A stretch of DNA of 64,000 bases from positions 5,828,001 through 5,892,000 of the forward strand of contig NZ_AP022593.1 in NCBI RefSeq assembly GCF_010731815.2, given 5' to 3'. Source of the DNA: Mycolicibacterium arabiense (GTDB lineage: Bacteria; Actinomycetota; Actinomycetes; Mycobacteriales; Mycobacteriaceae). Positions 1-8,568 of this stretch are shown here, piece by piece. The position numbers and the translations under genes are program-made. Position 1 is the stretch's first letter. Every line of letters starts with the position of its first letter. Under the pieces are notes generated by a model that was given only the letters and a program-made list of their open reading frames with translations, searched no databases and was not told the origin of the DNA.

Positions 1-1489
1 CGCGGTGGCCGTGGCACTGCACGCTGCGGGGGAGGGCGTCGACATCCCGCTCGGCACCCCCGTCGCCGGCCGCACCGAACCGCAGCTCGACCAGCTGATC
101 GGGTTCTTCATCAACATCGTCGTGCTGCGCAACGACCTGTCGGGCAACCCGACGCTGCGCGAGGTGCTGCGGCGGTCACGGGAGATGGCGCTGGGTGCCT
201 ACGCACACCAGGATCTGCCGTTCGACCGGGTCGTCGACGCCGTCGCCCCCGTGCGGTCGCTGTCACGCAACCCGCTGTTCGGCGTCGTCGTCCACGTCCG
301 CGAGGAATTGCCCGCCGATCAAGTGATTGATTCCGGTCCTGATGGCGAAACCCGTTTCACGGCACTGGAGCCGACGTTCGACGTCGCGCACGCCGACCTG
401 TCGGTGAACTTCTTCGCCACCGCGGGCGCGGGCTACCAGGGCACCGTCATCTACCGCACCGAACTGTACGAGCGCGGCACCGCCGAACGACTGGTTGCGT
501 CGCTGCACCAGATTCTCGACGCCTTCGCGAGTGACGCCTCGCAGACGCTGCGCGACGTCACCGTCGTTGACCCTGGCGAGCGGCGCCGCATCGTCGACGA
601 GTGGAGCCTGCGGGCCGTCGCGCCGGAGGGGTCGACGCACGCCGCGAACGCCACCCACGTGTACGTGCTCGACCAGTGGCTGGAGCCGACCGGCGTCGGC
701 GTCATCGGCGACGTGTACTACGCGGGCGGTGCGGTCGACGACGCGCACCGGCACGCGGAATCGGGCGGCAACGTCGCGAGCGCAACGCGTTTCGTGGCGA
801 ACCCGTTCGACGGTGGGGCGCGGCTCTACCGGACCGGTGAACGCGCCCGGTGGACCGACGACGGCAGGCTCGACGTCGTCGACGCCGTGGATCACCGACT
901 GCAGGCCGCGCTCGAAGCGCTCGACGGCGTGGCGGCCGCAGCCACCCGGCACTGGCCTGCCCGGGTCGGTACGCAACTCGCCGGATACGTCGTGCCGCTG
1001 CATCCCATCACCGACGCGGCCGAGCGCAGCCGGTTCGCCGACGATGTCGCCGCGGCACTGCCCGAGGACCTGGTCCCGCCCGCGATCACCGTGGTCGACG
1101 ACCTGGCCCCGGAGTCGTTGAGCCGCCCGGTCTTCCGCGCGGTGTCGTCGACCGAACCGGCCCGCACGGACACCGAACGCGCGCTCGCCGCGATGCTGGT
1201 CGACGTGCTCGGTTGTGCGGCGGTCGGTCGCCACGACGACTTCTTCACCCTCGGCGGCGACAGCATCCTCGCCGTGCAGCTGGCGGCCCGGGCACGTGAC
1301 ATCGGTGTGCCGCTGACCGCACGCATGGTGTTCGAACATCCGGAACTGGCCGAACTCGCCGCCGCCGTCGACGCGAAGGCCGGCAGCGGCACGGCCCCGA
1401 CCACCGACACGCACCACGAGCCGATGGCCGCGTCCGGCCTGTCGGCCGACGAGCTGGCGGCGCTGACCGCCGGATGGGGCCAGGAGTGA
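1..1489 (+). CDS. mbtE: MbtE-like nonribosomal peptide synthetase, C-terminal part (5' truncated by window edge)
   Basis: The open frame enters from the left edge, so only the last ~495 residues are seen. Numbering from the GTG at base 5: residues 1-195 are the C-terminal half of a condensation domain (IGFFINIVVLR, then SRNPLFGVVVHV). Residues 219-385 match only the tail of an adenylation domain (VYVLDQWLEP, then RFVANPFDGGARLYRTGE), with no AMP-binding core motifs A1-A5 and no NGK-type lysine at the end. Residues 395-460 are a peptidyl carrier protein with the phosphopantetheine serine at 420 (FFTLGGDS). The module end is therefore C, A-relic, PCP. In mycobactin synthesis MbtE acts on the N-hydroxylysine part of the siderophore in the cytoplasm. 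The stop overlaps the mbtF start by 4 nt. The mbtE name rests on order next to mbtF-G-H. Confidence 0.85.
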   Translation, partial: AVAVALHAAGEGVDIPLGTPVAGRTEPQLDQLIGFFINIVVLRNDLSGNPTLREVLRRSREMALGAYAHQDLPFDRVVDAVAPVRSLSRNPLFGVVVHVREELPADQVIDSGPDGETRFTALEPTFDVAHADLSVNFFATAGAGYQGTVIYRTELYERGTAERLVASLHQILDAFASDASQTLRDVTVVDPGERRRIVDEWSLRAVAPEGSTHAANATHVYVLDQWLEPTGVGVIGDVYYAGGAVDDAHRHAESGGNVASATRFVANPFDGGARLYRTGERARWTDDGRLDVVDAVDHRLQAALEALDGVAAAATRHWPARVGTQLAGYVVPLHPITDAAERSRFADDVAAALPEDLVPPAITVVDDLAPESLSRPVFRAVSSTEPARTDTERALAAMLVDVLGCAAVGRHDDFFTLGGDSILAVQLAARARDIGVPLTARMVFEHPELAELAAAVDAKAGSGTAPTTDTHHEPMAASGLSADELAALTAGWGQE

Positions 1490-4400
1490 GCCCTCCCGCG
1501 AATCCGATCGCGGACGTCCTGGCGCTGAGCCCCCTGCAGCAGGGGCTCTACTCGCTGGCGGGGCTGACCGACCGCGAGGACGGCGCCGACCCGTACGTCA
1601 TCGCGATGGCCGCCGACGTCGAGGGCACCCTCGACCCGGAACTGCTCCGCGAGTGCGCCGAGAAGCTGTTGGTACGGCACCCCAACCTGCGTTCCAGTTT
1701 CGTCCAGGGCAACCTGAGCAAGCCCGTCGCCGTCGTCCCCTCGGCCGTCGAACTGCCCTGGCGACACGTCGTCGCGTCCGCCGCCGAGGCCGTCGCCCTG
1801 GAGGACGAGGAACGACGCCGATCCTTCGACTTGGGCAGGGGCCCGGTCATCCGGTTCCTGCTCGTCGAGAAGCCCGACCTGCGGTGGCGCCTGGTGGTGG
1901 TGGCCCACCACATCGTGATCGACGGCTGGTCGCTGCCGGTGTTCGTCGGCGAACTCATCGCCCTGTACTGCGCCGGTGGAGACGTCGACGCGCTGCCGCA
2001 GGCACCGCGGCCCTACCGCGACTACATTGGCTGGCTCGCTGGACGCGACCAGGAGGCGAGCCGCGTGCGGTGGCGCACCCACCTCGCCGACCTGACCGGG
2101 CCGACGCTGCTGTCGCCTGCACTGTCGGGCCGCGAGGCGACACCCGGACTGCCGCAGCGCACCGAGGTCATGCTCGACGAGCAGGACACCACCGCCATCC
2201 TCGAGTCCGCCCGAGCCAAGGGCGTCACGGTCAACACTCTGTTTCAAATGGCTTGGGCGGCAATCCTCTCGACGTTCACCGACCGCACCGACGTGGTCTA
2301 CGGCGTCACCGTGTCGGGGCGCCCCGACGAGCTGAGCGGCGTCGAGTCGATGGTCGGCCTGTTCATCAACACCGTGCCGCTGCGGGTGCGGGTCGACCCG
2401 GCCGAGACGGTGCGTCGACAGTGCCTGGCACTGCAGCGCGAGGCCGCCGAACTGCGCGACCACAGCTACCTCAGCCACACGGAGCTTCGGACCCTCGGCG
2501 GCATCGGTGAGCTGTACGACACGTTGCTCGTCTACGAGAACTTCCCGCCGGGTGGCCTGGTGGGCAGCGACGACTTCCCGCTGGGCGGTGCGGTGCTCAA
2601 ACCCGCTGCGCTGGAGAGCCTCTCGCACTTCCCGGTGACGATCGCCGCGCATCCCACCCACGGCAGGCTCACCGTGCTCGTCGAGACCCTCGACGGCGCA
2701 CTGGGAACCCTGCGGCCCGAGCACCTCGGTAGGCGGGTGCTGACGGTCGTCCAGCGCCTCCTCGCCGCGTGGGACCGCCCGCTGCGCGAGGTCGCCGTCA
2801 CCCTCGACGGCGAGGTGCACCATGGCGCGCCAAGCGTTTTGGGGGCACCCCTCGGTGGGTTCCACACCGCGGTGAGCGCCGTGGCGGCAGAGCGACCCGA
2901 CGCGACGGCGCTGAGCTGGAGTGGCGGGGAACTGACCTACCGCGCACTCGACGACGAGGCCGACCGCCTCGCAGCCGAGCTGGTACGGCGTGGCGTGGGT
3001 GCCGAGACCCCGGTGCCGATCCTGCTGCGCCGCGGTCCGGACTACGTGGTCGCCATGCTCGCCGCGCTCAAGGCCGGCGGCATGATCGTGCCGCTGGACC
3101 CCTCGATGCCTGCCGAGCGGGTCGACGAGATCGTCGGCCAGACGGGCGCCGCTCTCGTCGTCGACGACGCGGTCGTGGCCGCCGCGACGTCGACACCCCC
3201 GGCCTCGTACCGGCCCGCGGACGTCGGCCCGGGGCAGGGCGCCTACGTCGTGTTCACCTCCGGAACCACCGGAAAGCCCAAGGGCGTCATCGGAACTCAT
3301 CGCGCCCTACTGGCCTACGGCGCCGACCACGTGCGCAACGTCGTGGCACCCGCTGCGCGGCGGCTCGGCCGCCCGCTACGCATCGCCCACGCCTGGTCGT
3401 TCACGTTCGACGCGGCGTGGCAGCCGCTCGCCGCGCTGCTCGACGGCCACGCGGTCCACATCGTCGGCGACGACGTGCAGCGCGACGCAGAGTCACTGGT
3501 CGAGGAGATCGATCGCCACCGGATCGACATGATCGACACCACGCCGTCGATGTTCACTCAGCTGCGCGCCGCCGGTCTGCTGTCGACCGTGCCGCTGGCA
3601 GTCCTTGCGCTCGGGGGCGAGGCGATCGACACCGGGACCTGGCGGGCGATCCAGGACGAATGCGCGCGCACGGGCATGTCCGCACACAACTGCTACGGAC
3701 CGACCGAGACCACGGTCGAAGCCGTCGTCGCCGCGATCGCCGACCATCCCGCTCCATGCATCGGTCAGCCGACCGACTCGACCACCGCCTATGTGCTCGA
3801 CGCCTGGCTCCGACCGGTCCCCGACGGCGTGGCGGGGGAGCTGTACCTCACCGGCGGTCAGCTCACCCGGGGCTACCTCGGACGTGCCGCCGAGACCGCG
3901 GGCCGCTTCGTCGCCGACCCGTTCCGGCCGGGCGCCCGGATGTACCGCACCGGTGACGTGGTGCGCCGCACCAACTCCGGTCCAGCGGCGATCCAGTTCC
4001 TCGGCCGCAGCGACGACCAGGTGAAGATCCGCGGTTTCCGGGTGGAGCCCGGCGAGGTCGCCGCCGCACTGCACCGGCACCCCGACGTCCGCGGTGCCCA
4101 CGTCGCCGTGCGCCGGCACCGCAGCGGTCCCCGGCTCGTCGCGTACGTCGCGACGAAGGCCGACGCCGCCGACCTGCGCCGGATGCTTACCGCGACGTTG
4201 CCGAGATACCTGGTGCCGCATCACGTCTACGTCGTCGACGAGATCCCGCTGACCCGCCACGGCAAGGTCGACGACGCTGCGCTGGCCGCCATCGACGCGA
4301 TCCGAAGGCCCGATCAGAGCGAGGGGCCCGCCACCGACACCGAGGCCGTGCTCGCCGAGGTGCTGGCCGAGGTGCTGGACGCGCCGACGGTGGACGTCAC

Positions 4401-5868
4401 CGCCGACTTCCTCGACCTGGGACTCGACAGCATCGTGGCACTCTCGGTCGTGCAGGCGGTGCGGCGGCGGGGACTGAGCCTGCGCGCACGGCTGATGCTC
4501 GACTGCTCGACGGTGCGCGAACTGGCCGCGGCAATGGACTCCGACACCGCGGAGCACGACCGGGCATTCGACGAGGACGGCGAACCGATCCCGCTGCTGC
4601 CGAACGGGCACTGGCTGCTCGCCCACGGCGACGCCCGGCGACTGGCCCAGTCGGAGGCCATCCGCTTGCCCGACGGCGTCACCCGCGATCACCTGGACGC
4701 CATGCTGCGCAGCGTGATCGACGGTCACGCCGTACTGCGCAGCCGCCTCGACGTCGAGACCATGACGCTGGTCGCGCATCCCGTCGGCGACGTGCTGTCC
4801 GAGGTCGTCGTCTCCGGTGACATGCCGACCGCGGTCACCACGCAAACCGGCCTCGCGGTGGAGCGCCTCGACCCGCAGCGCGGCGTGATGCTCGACGCCG
4901 TGTGGTTGCGCCCGGCCGACGGCGGCTCCGGCGTGCTGCTGCTCACCCCGCACGTGCTGGCCGTCGACCCGGCATCGTGGCGGATCGTGCTCGGCGAACT
5001 CGAAACCGCTTGGCATGCACTGACAGCCGGGCGCTCGCCGACCCCCGCGCGCGAGCATACGCCGCTCGGTACCTGGTCGAGGCTGCTGCACGACCGCGCC
5101 ATGAAGCTCGAGACGGTGGATTTCTGGGCCGCGCAGGTCGAGGGGCCCGACCCCGATCTCGGCACGCGGCGCGTCGATCCCGACCGTGATCGGGTGGCCG
5201 ACGTCGTGGTCACGCTGGCCCTCGCCGACCCCGACCTGACCGAGCGGGTACTCGCCGGTCCCGTGCCGACCACCGAGGTCCTGATCGCGGCGACCGCACG
5301 CATGGTGGACCGGTGGCGGCGCCGCCGCGACCAGCCGACACCACCACCGCTGCTGGCGCTGGAGACCCACGGCCGCGCCGATGCCGTCGTGTCCGAGGGC
5401 ATCACGGGCCACGTCGTCGACACCGGCGACACCGTCGGCCTGCTCAGCGCCATCTACCCGATGCGAATCGACGCCGCCGACCCCGCGGCGGTCGCAGCCC
5501 GGCTGGCGTGCATCCCAGGCGACGGAATCGACTACGGGCTGCTGCGCTACCTGCGCCCCGATACCGCCGAACGACTTGGCGCACATCGTGATCCGCAGGT
5601 GCTGGTGAACTTCCTCGGCCGGTTCCACCAGGATTCCGCCGCCAACGCCCTGCGATCCGACCGCGCGCTGCTGACCGATGCGTCACGCTTGCCGGAGCCC
5701 AACCTCGCCGTACGCCACGAGCTGACGCTCATGGCCGCGGTGCTGGAACGGGACGGCAGGCCGGTGCTAGGAACCCAGTGGCGCACCCTGCCCGACATCC
5801 TGTCCGCCGATGACGTCGCGATCCTGCAGACGTCGTGGCTGGACGCCCTGCGAGAGGTGACCGAATGA
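1486..5868 (+). CDS. mbtF: MbtF-like nonribosomal peptide synthetase (C-A-PCP-E-like)
   Basis: Mycobactin peptide synthetase expected to load the terminal lysine-derived residue that becomes the cobactin ring. The GTG at 1486 overlaps the mbtE stop (GTGA) and gives 1460 residues, the size I recall for M. tuberculosis MbtF; an ATG 12 nt upstream lacks a ribosome binding site. Order: condensation domain ~10-430 with HHIVIDG at ~140; adenylation domain ~450-950 with FTSGTTGKPKG at ~588, NCYGPTETT, YRTGD and the HGKVDD lysine; carrier domain with LGLDS, Ser982; then an epimerisation-type domain ~1040-1455. In that last domain the HHxxxD motif reads PHVLAVD: His1156 and Asp1161 are kept but the second His is Val1157, so epimerase activity is doubtful. 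The mbtG start overlaps its stop by 4 nt. Iron control would act on an operon promoter left of the window. Confidence 0.93.
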   Translation: MSPPANPIADVLALSPLQQGLYSLAGLTDREDGADPYVIAMAADVEGTLDPELLRECAEKLLVRHPNLRSSFVQGNLSKPVAVVPSAVELPWRHVVASAAEAVALEDEERRRSFDLGRGPVIRFLLVEKPDLRWRLVVVAHHIVIDGWSLPVFVGELIALYCAGGDVDALPQAPRPYRDYIGWLAGRDQEASRVRWRTHLADLTGPTLLSPALSGREATPGLPQRTEVMLDEQDTTAILESARAKGVTVNTLFQMAWAAILSTFTDRTDVVYGVTVSGRPDELSGVESMVGLFINTVPLRVRVDPAETVRRQCLALQREAAELRDHSYLSHTELRTLGGIGELYDTLLVYENFPPGGLVGSDDFPLGGAVLKPAALESLSHFPVTIAAHPTHGRLTVLVETLDGALGTLRPEHLGRRVLTVVQRLLAAWDRPLREVAVTLDGEVHHGAPSVLGAPLGGFHTAVSAVAAERPDATALSWSGGELTYRALDDEADRLAAELVRRGVGAETPVPILLRRGPDYVVAMLAALKAGGMIVPLDPSMPAERVDEIVGQTGAALVVDDAVVAAATSTPPASYRPADVGPGQGAYVVFTSGTTGKPKGVIGTHRALLAYGADHVRNVVAPAARRLGRPLRIAHAWSFTFDAAWQPLAALLDGHAVHIVGDDVQRDAESLVEEIDRHRIDMIDTTPSMFTQLRAAGLLSTVPLAVLALGGEAIDTGTWRAIQDECARTGMSAHNCYGPTETTVEAVVAAIADHPAPCIGQPTDSTTAYVLDAWLRPVPDGVAGELYLTGGQLTRGYLGRAAETAGRFVADPFRPGARMYRTGDVVRRTNSGPAAIQFLGRSDDQVKIRGFRVEPGEVAAALHRHPDVRGAHVAVRRHRSGPRLVAYVATKADAADLRRMLTATLPRYLVPHHVYVVDEIPLTRHGKVDDAALAAIDAIRRPDQSEGPATDTEAVLAEVLAEVLDAPTVDVTADFLDLGLDSIVALSVVQAVRRRGLSLRARLMLDCSTVRELAAAMDSDTAEHDRAFDEDGEPIPLLPNGHWLLAHGDARRLAQSEAIRLPDGVTRDHLDAMLRSVIDGHAVLRSRLDVETMTLVAHPVGDVLSEVVVSGDMPTAVTTQTGLAVERLDPQRGVMLDAVWLRPADGGSGVLLLTPHVLAVDPASWRIVLGELETAWHALTAGRSPTPAREHTPLGTWSRLLHDRAMKLETVDFWAAQVEGPDPDLGTRRVDPDRDRVADVVVTLALADPDLTERVLAGPVPTTEVLIAATARMVDRWRRRRDQPTPPPLLALETHGRADAVVSEGITGHVVDTGDTVGLLSAIYPMRIDAADPAAVAARLACIPGDGIDYGLLRYLRPDTAERLGAHRDPQVLVNFLGRFHQDSAANALRSDRALLTDASRLPEPNLAVRHELTLMAAVLERDGRPVLGTQWRTLPDILSADDVAILQTSWLDALREVTE

Positions 5869-7181
5869 CGTCCGAACCCAAGACCCTGGCCATCGTCGGC
5901 GCGGGCGCCAAGGCCGTCGCGATCGCGGCGAAGGCCGCCGAGCTGCGCGCGATGGGCGTCGACGCGCCCGACGTCATCGCCGTCGAACGGTCGGGCGTCG
6001 CCGCCAACTGGCAGTCCGGCGGTGGCTGGACCGACGGCAACCACAGGTTGGGCACCGGCCCCGAGAAGGACGTCGGCTTCCCGTACCGGTCGTCACTCGT
6101 CCCACGCCGCAACGGCGAACTCGACGAGCGGATGACCCGGCACAGCTGGCAGGCCTACCTCATCGCCACGGGCCAGTTCGCCGAGTGGATCGACCGGGGC
6201 CGCCCGGCGCCCACGCACCGCCGGTGGAGCCAGTACTTGCGCTGGGTGGCCGACGACATCGGGATGCCCGTCGTGCAGGGCGAGGTGGAGCGGATCTCGG
6301 TCTCGACTGACGATGGCGCGGAGCGGTGGTCGCTGCACACCGCGGAGACCACGGTGCACGCCGACGGCGTCGTCATCACGGGTCCGGGGCAGGCCGAACG
6401 GTCGGTGCTGCCCGGCAACCCGCGCGTCATGTCCATTGCGCAGTTCTGGCACCACGCCGCCTCGCACGAGCGCATCTCCGCCGAGCGGGTCGCCGTCATC
6501 GGTGGCGGGGAGACGGCCGCGTCGATGCTCAATGAACTGTTCCGACACCGGGTTTCGACGATCACGGTGATATCGCCGTCGGTCACGCTGTTCACCCGCG
6601 GCGAGAGCTTCTTCGAGAACACCCTGTTCTCCGACCCGACCGGCTGGACGAGCCTGACGCTCTCCGAGCGGCGCGACGCCTTGGCCCGCACCGACCGCGG
6701 CGTGTTCTCGGCACGCGTGCAGGACGCACTGCTGGCCGACGACCGGATCCGACACCTCCGCGGGCGGGTGGCGCACGCCGTCGCACGCGACGGCCGAATC
6801 AGGTTGACGCTCAGCACGAATACCGCCGGCGAGGCCGTCGAGACCGTGCACGGGTTCGACCTCGTCATCGACGGATCGGGTGCCGACTCGCTGTGGTTCC
6901 TGCCGCTGTTCGACCAGGACGCGCTCGACGTGTTGGAACTCGGCATGGGCGGACCGCTCAGCGGTGAGCTGCTGCAGGAGTCGATCGGCTACGACCTCGC
7001 CGTCACCGGGGTCCATCCGAAGTTGTTCCTGCCCGGCCTGTCCGGGCTGACCCAGGGGCCCGGCTTCCCGAACCTCAGCTGCCTCGGCATGCTGTCCGAC
7101 CGCGTCCTCGGTTCGGATCTCACCGCGGCGCAGCCCGTCGCCTCGTTCGCCCGATCACGACTCGATGAGGAGACTCGATGA
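5865..7181 (+). CDS. mbtG: L-lysine N6-monooxygenase MbtG (mycobactin)
   Basis: FAD/NADPH-dependent hydroxylase that makes the N6-hydroxylysine which becomes the hydroxamate iron ligands of mycobactin. The ATG at 5865 overlaps the mbtF stop (ATGA), giving 438 residues. The N-terminal dinucleotide-binding motif is [15 protein letters not shown], followed by [18 protein letters not shown] and [10 protein letters not shown], which are typical of this family; a second nucleotide-binding glycine motif, [14 protein letters not shown], lies near residue 210. No signal peptide or membrane segment is seen, so it is cytoplasmic. It is co-transcribed with and translationally coupled to mbtF and mbtH. 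The product call is strong because sequence, length and position all agree. Confidence 0.95.
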   Translation: MTSEPKTLAIVGAGAKAVAIAAKAAELRAMGVDAPDVIAVERSGVAANWQSGGGWTDGNHRLGTGPEKDVGFPYRSSLVPRRNGELDERMTRHSWQAYLIATGQFAEWIDRGRPAPTHRRWSQYLRWVADDIGMPVVQGEVERISVSTDDGAERWSLHTAETTVHADGVVITGPGQAERSVLPGNPRVMSIAQFWHHAASHERISAERVAVIGGGETAASMLNELFRHRVSTITVISPSVTLFTRGESFFENTLFSDPTGWTSLTLSERRDALARTDRGVFSARVQDALLADDRIRHLRGRVAHAVARDGRIRLTLSTNTAGEAVETVHGFDLVIDGSGADSLWFLPLFDQDALDVLELGMGGPLSGELLQESIGYDLAVTGVHPKLFLPGLSGLTQGPGFPNLSCLGMLSDRVLGSDLTAAQPVASFARSRLDEETR

Positions 7182-7411
7182 GCACCAACCCGTTCGACGA
7201 CGAGAACGGCGGCTTCTACGTCCTGGTGAACGACGAGGAGCAGCACAGCCTGTGGCCGGTCTTCGCCGACGTTCCCGCCGGCTGGCGCGTGGTGTTCGGC
7301 GAGAGCACCCGGGCCGACTGCCTGGCCTTCGTCGAGGAGAACTGGACCGACCTGCGACCGAAGAGCCTGCGCGACGCGATGAGTGGCGGGGCCCAGCAAG
7401 CTCGTCCGTAG
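7178..7411 (+). CDS. mbtH: MbtH-like protein
   Basis: Small (77 aa) NRPS accessory protein that binds adenylation domains and supports their folding and activity. The family core is clear: [19 protein letters not shown], then [22 protein letters not shown]. The SLWP segment and the conserved tryptophans are intact. The ATG overlaps the mbtG stop by 4 nt. It is the last recognisable mbt gene; another reading frame starts only 9 nt later. It is expected to serve the adenylation domains of MbtF and of upstream modules. Confidence 0.95.
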   Translation: MSTNPFDDENGGFYVLVNDEEQHSLWPVFADVPAGWRVVFGESTRADCLAFVEENWTDLRPKSLRDAMSGGAQQARP

Positions 7412-7420
7412 GCTGACGGG

Positions 7421-8056
7421 GTGGCAGCCCGTATCGGAGCAGCGCTCTGGATCGCCTCGGCGGTCGTGTACTTCGTGACCGAGGCAGTTGCCGCTGCGGC
7501 CGTGCCCGGGTACGAGTACGCCCACCACTACATCAGCTCCCTTGGCCAACCCGACATCTCGCCGCGGTCGGCGGTGATGAACTTCGCGTTCCTGGTGCAG
7601 GCGGCGGCGCTGCCCCTGGGTGGCTGGCTGCTGTGCCGCGGCCGGAAGGCGCCGCTGTTCCTGGCGTTCGCCGTGTGCAACGGGGTTGGCAACGTCCTGG
7701 TCGCACTGGTGCACAGCGGAACCACGTCGCCCTGGCACGGCATCGGCGCGGCGATGGCGATCGGCGGCGGCAACGCCACCGTGCTGGCCGGAGCGTGGGC
7801 GTTGCGGCCCGCCGCCGGGTACCGCGCGTACCTGGCGGTGTCGCTGGTGCTGGGCGTCGTCGGGCTCGCGTGCCTGGCCGTGGTGTTGTCCGCGGTGCCG
7901 CCGGTGGGCGCGTGGGAGCGGGGGAGCGTCTACACGATCTATGCCTGGCAGACGATGGCGGCGTTAGCGGTCCTGGTCGGATCGGCGGCGAGCGTGCGCA
8001 AACTCGGGTCGGGGCGCGGCGTGTCGGCCGCAGACACGCACGCTCGCGGAGAATAG
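7421..8056 (+). CDS. DUF998-type integral membrane protein
   Basis: Protein of 211 residues with about six hydrophobic helices and the early motif YAHHYISSLGQPD typical of DUF998 membrane proteins; no biochemical function is known to me for the family. The GTG at 7421 lies 9 nt after mbtH, so it is probably transcribed with the mycobactin operon, which hints at a role linked to siderophore metabolism, but that is inference from position only. The last ~20 codons (SVRKLGSGRGVSAADTHARG) are encoded by a copy of the 60-bp palindromic repeat described separately, so the C-terminus may have been replaced or extended by insertion of that element. It faces the next gene convergently with a 4-nt gap. 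Confidence 0.8.
   Translation: MAARIGAALWIASAVVYFVTEAVAAAAVPGYEYAHHYISSLGQPDISPRSAVMNFAFLVQAAALPLGGWLLCRGRKAPLFLAFAVCNGVGNVLVALVHSGTTSPWHGIGAAMAIGGGNATVLAGAWALRPAAGYRAYLAVSLVLGVVGLACLAVVLSAVPPVGAWERGSVYTIYAWQTMAALAVLVGSAASVRKLGSGRGVSAADTHARGE
7988..8047 (+). repeat. 60-bp palindromic interspersed repeat, copy A
   Basis: First of three copies of the same element (others at 22928-22987, inverted, and 23949-24008). The ends are inverted repeats: the left end begins GCGAGCGTGCG and the right end finishes CGCACGCTCGC. The centre (positions ~22-29 of the element) varies between copies while both flanks are conserved. This copy lies inside the 3' end of the DUF998 gene and supplies its last codons. 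It sits between two convergent genes, where a stem-loop could end transcription from both sides. Confidence 0.85.
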
Positions 8057-8060
8057 GGAA

Positions 8061-8390
8061 TCAGATGTGGGTGGGGCCGGTCTGATTCTCGAACGGCTGG
8101 TCCATGTCGTACACGCGGGCGTGCAGGACGGTGCGATTGCGCAGCGCCGACCGCACGGCGCGGTGCAGACCGTCCTCGAGGTAGACCGTGCCCTGCCACC
8201 GCACCGCGTGCGGGAACAGGTCGCCGTAGAACGTCGAGTCCTCCGACAGCAGCCGGTCGAGCGCCAGCACCGTCGTCGTGGTGACGAGTTCGTCGAGTCG
8301 GATCTGCCGCGGCGGGATCTGCGCCCACTGCCGATGGGACAGGCCGTGCTCGGGATAGGGCTTGCCGTCGCGGACGCCCTTGAAGATCAC
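8061..8390 (-). CDS. Conserved mycobacterial protein, Rv2375-like, with a ParB-like DGLHR motif
   Basis: Small cytoplasmic protein of 109 residues, ortholog by position and size of Rv2375, whose function I do not know. No signal peptide or membrane segment. The segment VYLEDGLHRAVRSALRNRT resembles the DGxHRxxA motif of the ParB/Srx nucleotide-binding fold, but the rest of that domain is too short to confirm. The only start codon between the preceding in-frame stop and the conserved body is GTG at 8390; the frame stays open for 16 codons upstream of it with protein-like sequence (VTDSSTSDGPL) but no start codon. It is divergent from hrcA. Confidence 0.75.
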   Translation of the reverse strand: MIFKGVRDGKPYPEHGLSHRQWAQIPPRQIRLDELVTTTTVLALDRLLSEDSTFYGDLFPHAVRWQGTVYLEDGLHRAVRSALRNRTVLHARVYDMDQPFENQTGPTHI

Positions 8391-8529
8391 GAGCGGGCCG
8401 TCACTGGTGGAGGAGTCCGTGACGTCGGCGTCGGCATGAAGAAGAGGTTAGTGCTACTCAGCGATGTTGTCCCGGGCATCGTGACGGCCTCATCGGTCTG
8501 CCGCCCGCCGGCAACGTCGCTGGTCACCG

Positions 8530-8535
8530 TAAAAT
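8530..8535 (+). promoter_or_regulatory. Probable -10 element of hrcA
   Basis: TAAAAT lies 33 nt before the hrcA ATG in a 178-bp gap between divergent genes. No good -35 is seen. A strong ribosome binding site (GAGGTAGGTG) follows 6 nt before the ATG. I see no CIRCE inverted repeat (TTAGCACTC-N9-GAGTGCTAA) in this gap. Confidence 0.4.
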
Positions 8536-8568
8536 GAAGGTTCGCTTCTAGGTGAGGTAGGTGAACGC

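Noticed and set aside
892..3300. Very long open frame (802 codons) on the minus strand antisense to mbtE/mbtF
   Set aside because: Arg/His/Gly-rich shadow produced by high GC codon bias; no domain, no ribosome site; the plus strand has clear NRPS motifs.
8391..8568. CIRCE operator before hrcA
   Set aside because: TTAGTGCTACTC looks partly similar but there is no matching inverted half at the 9-bp spacing.
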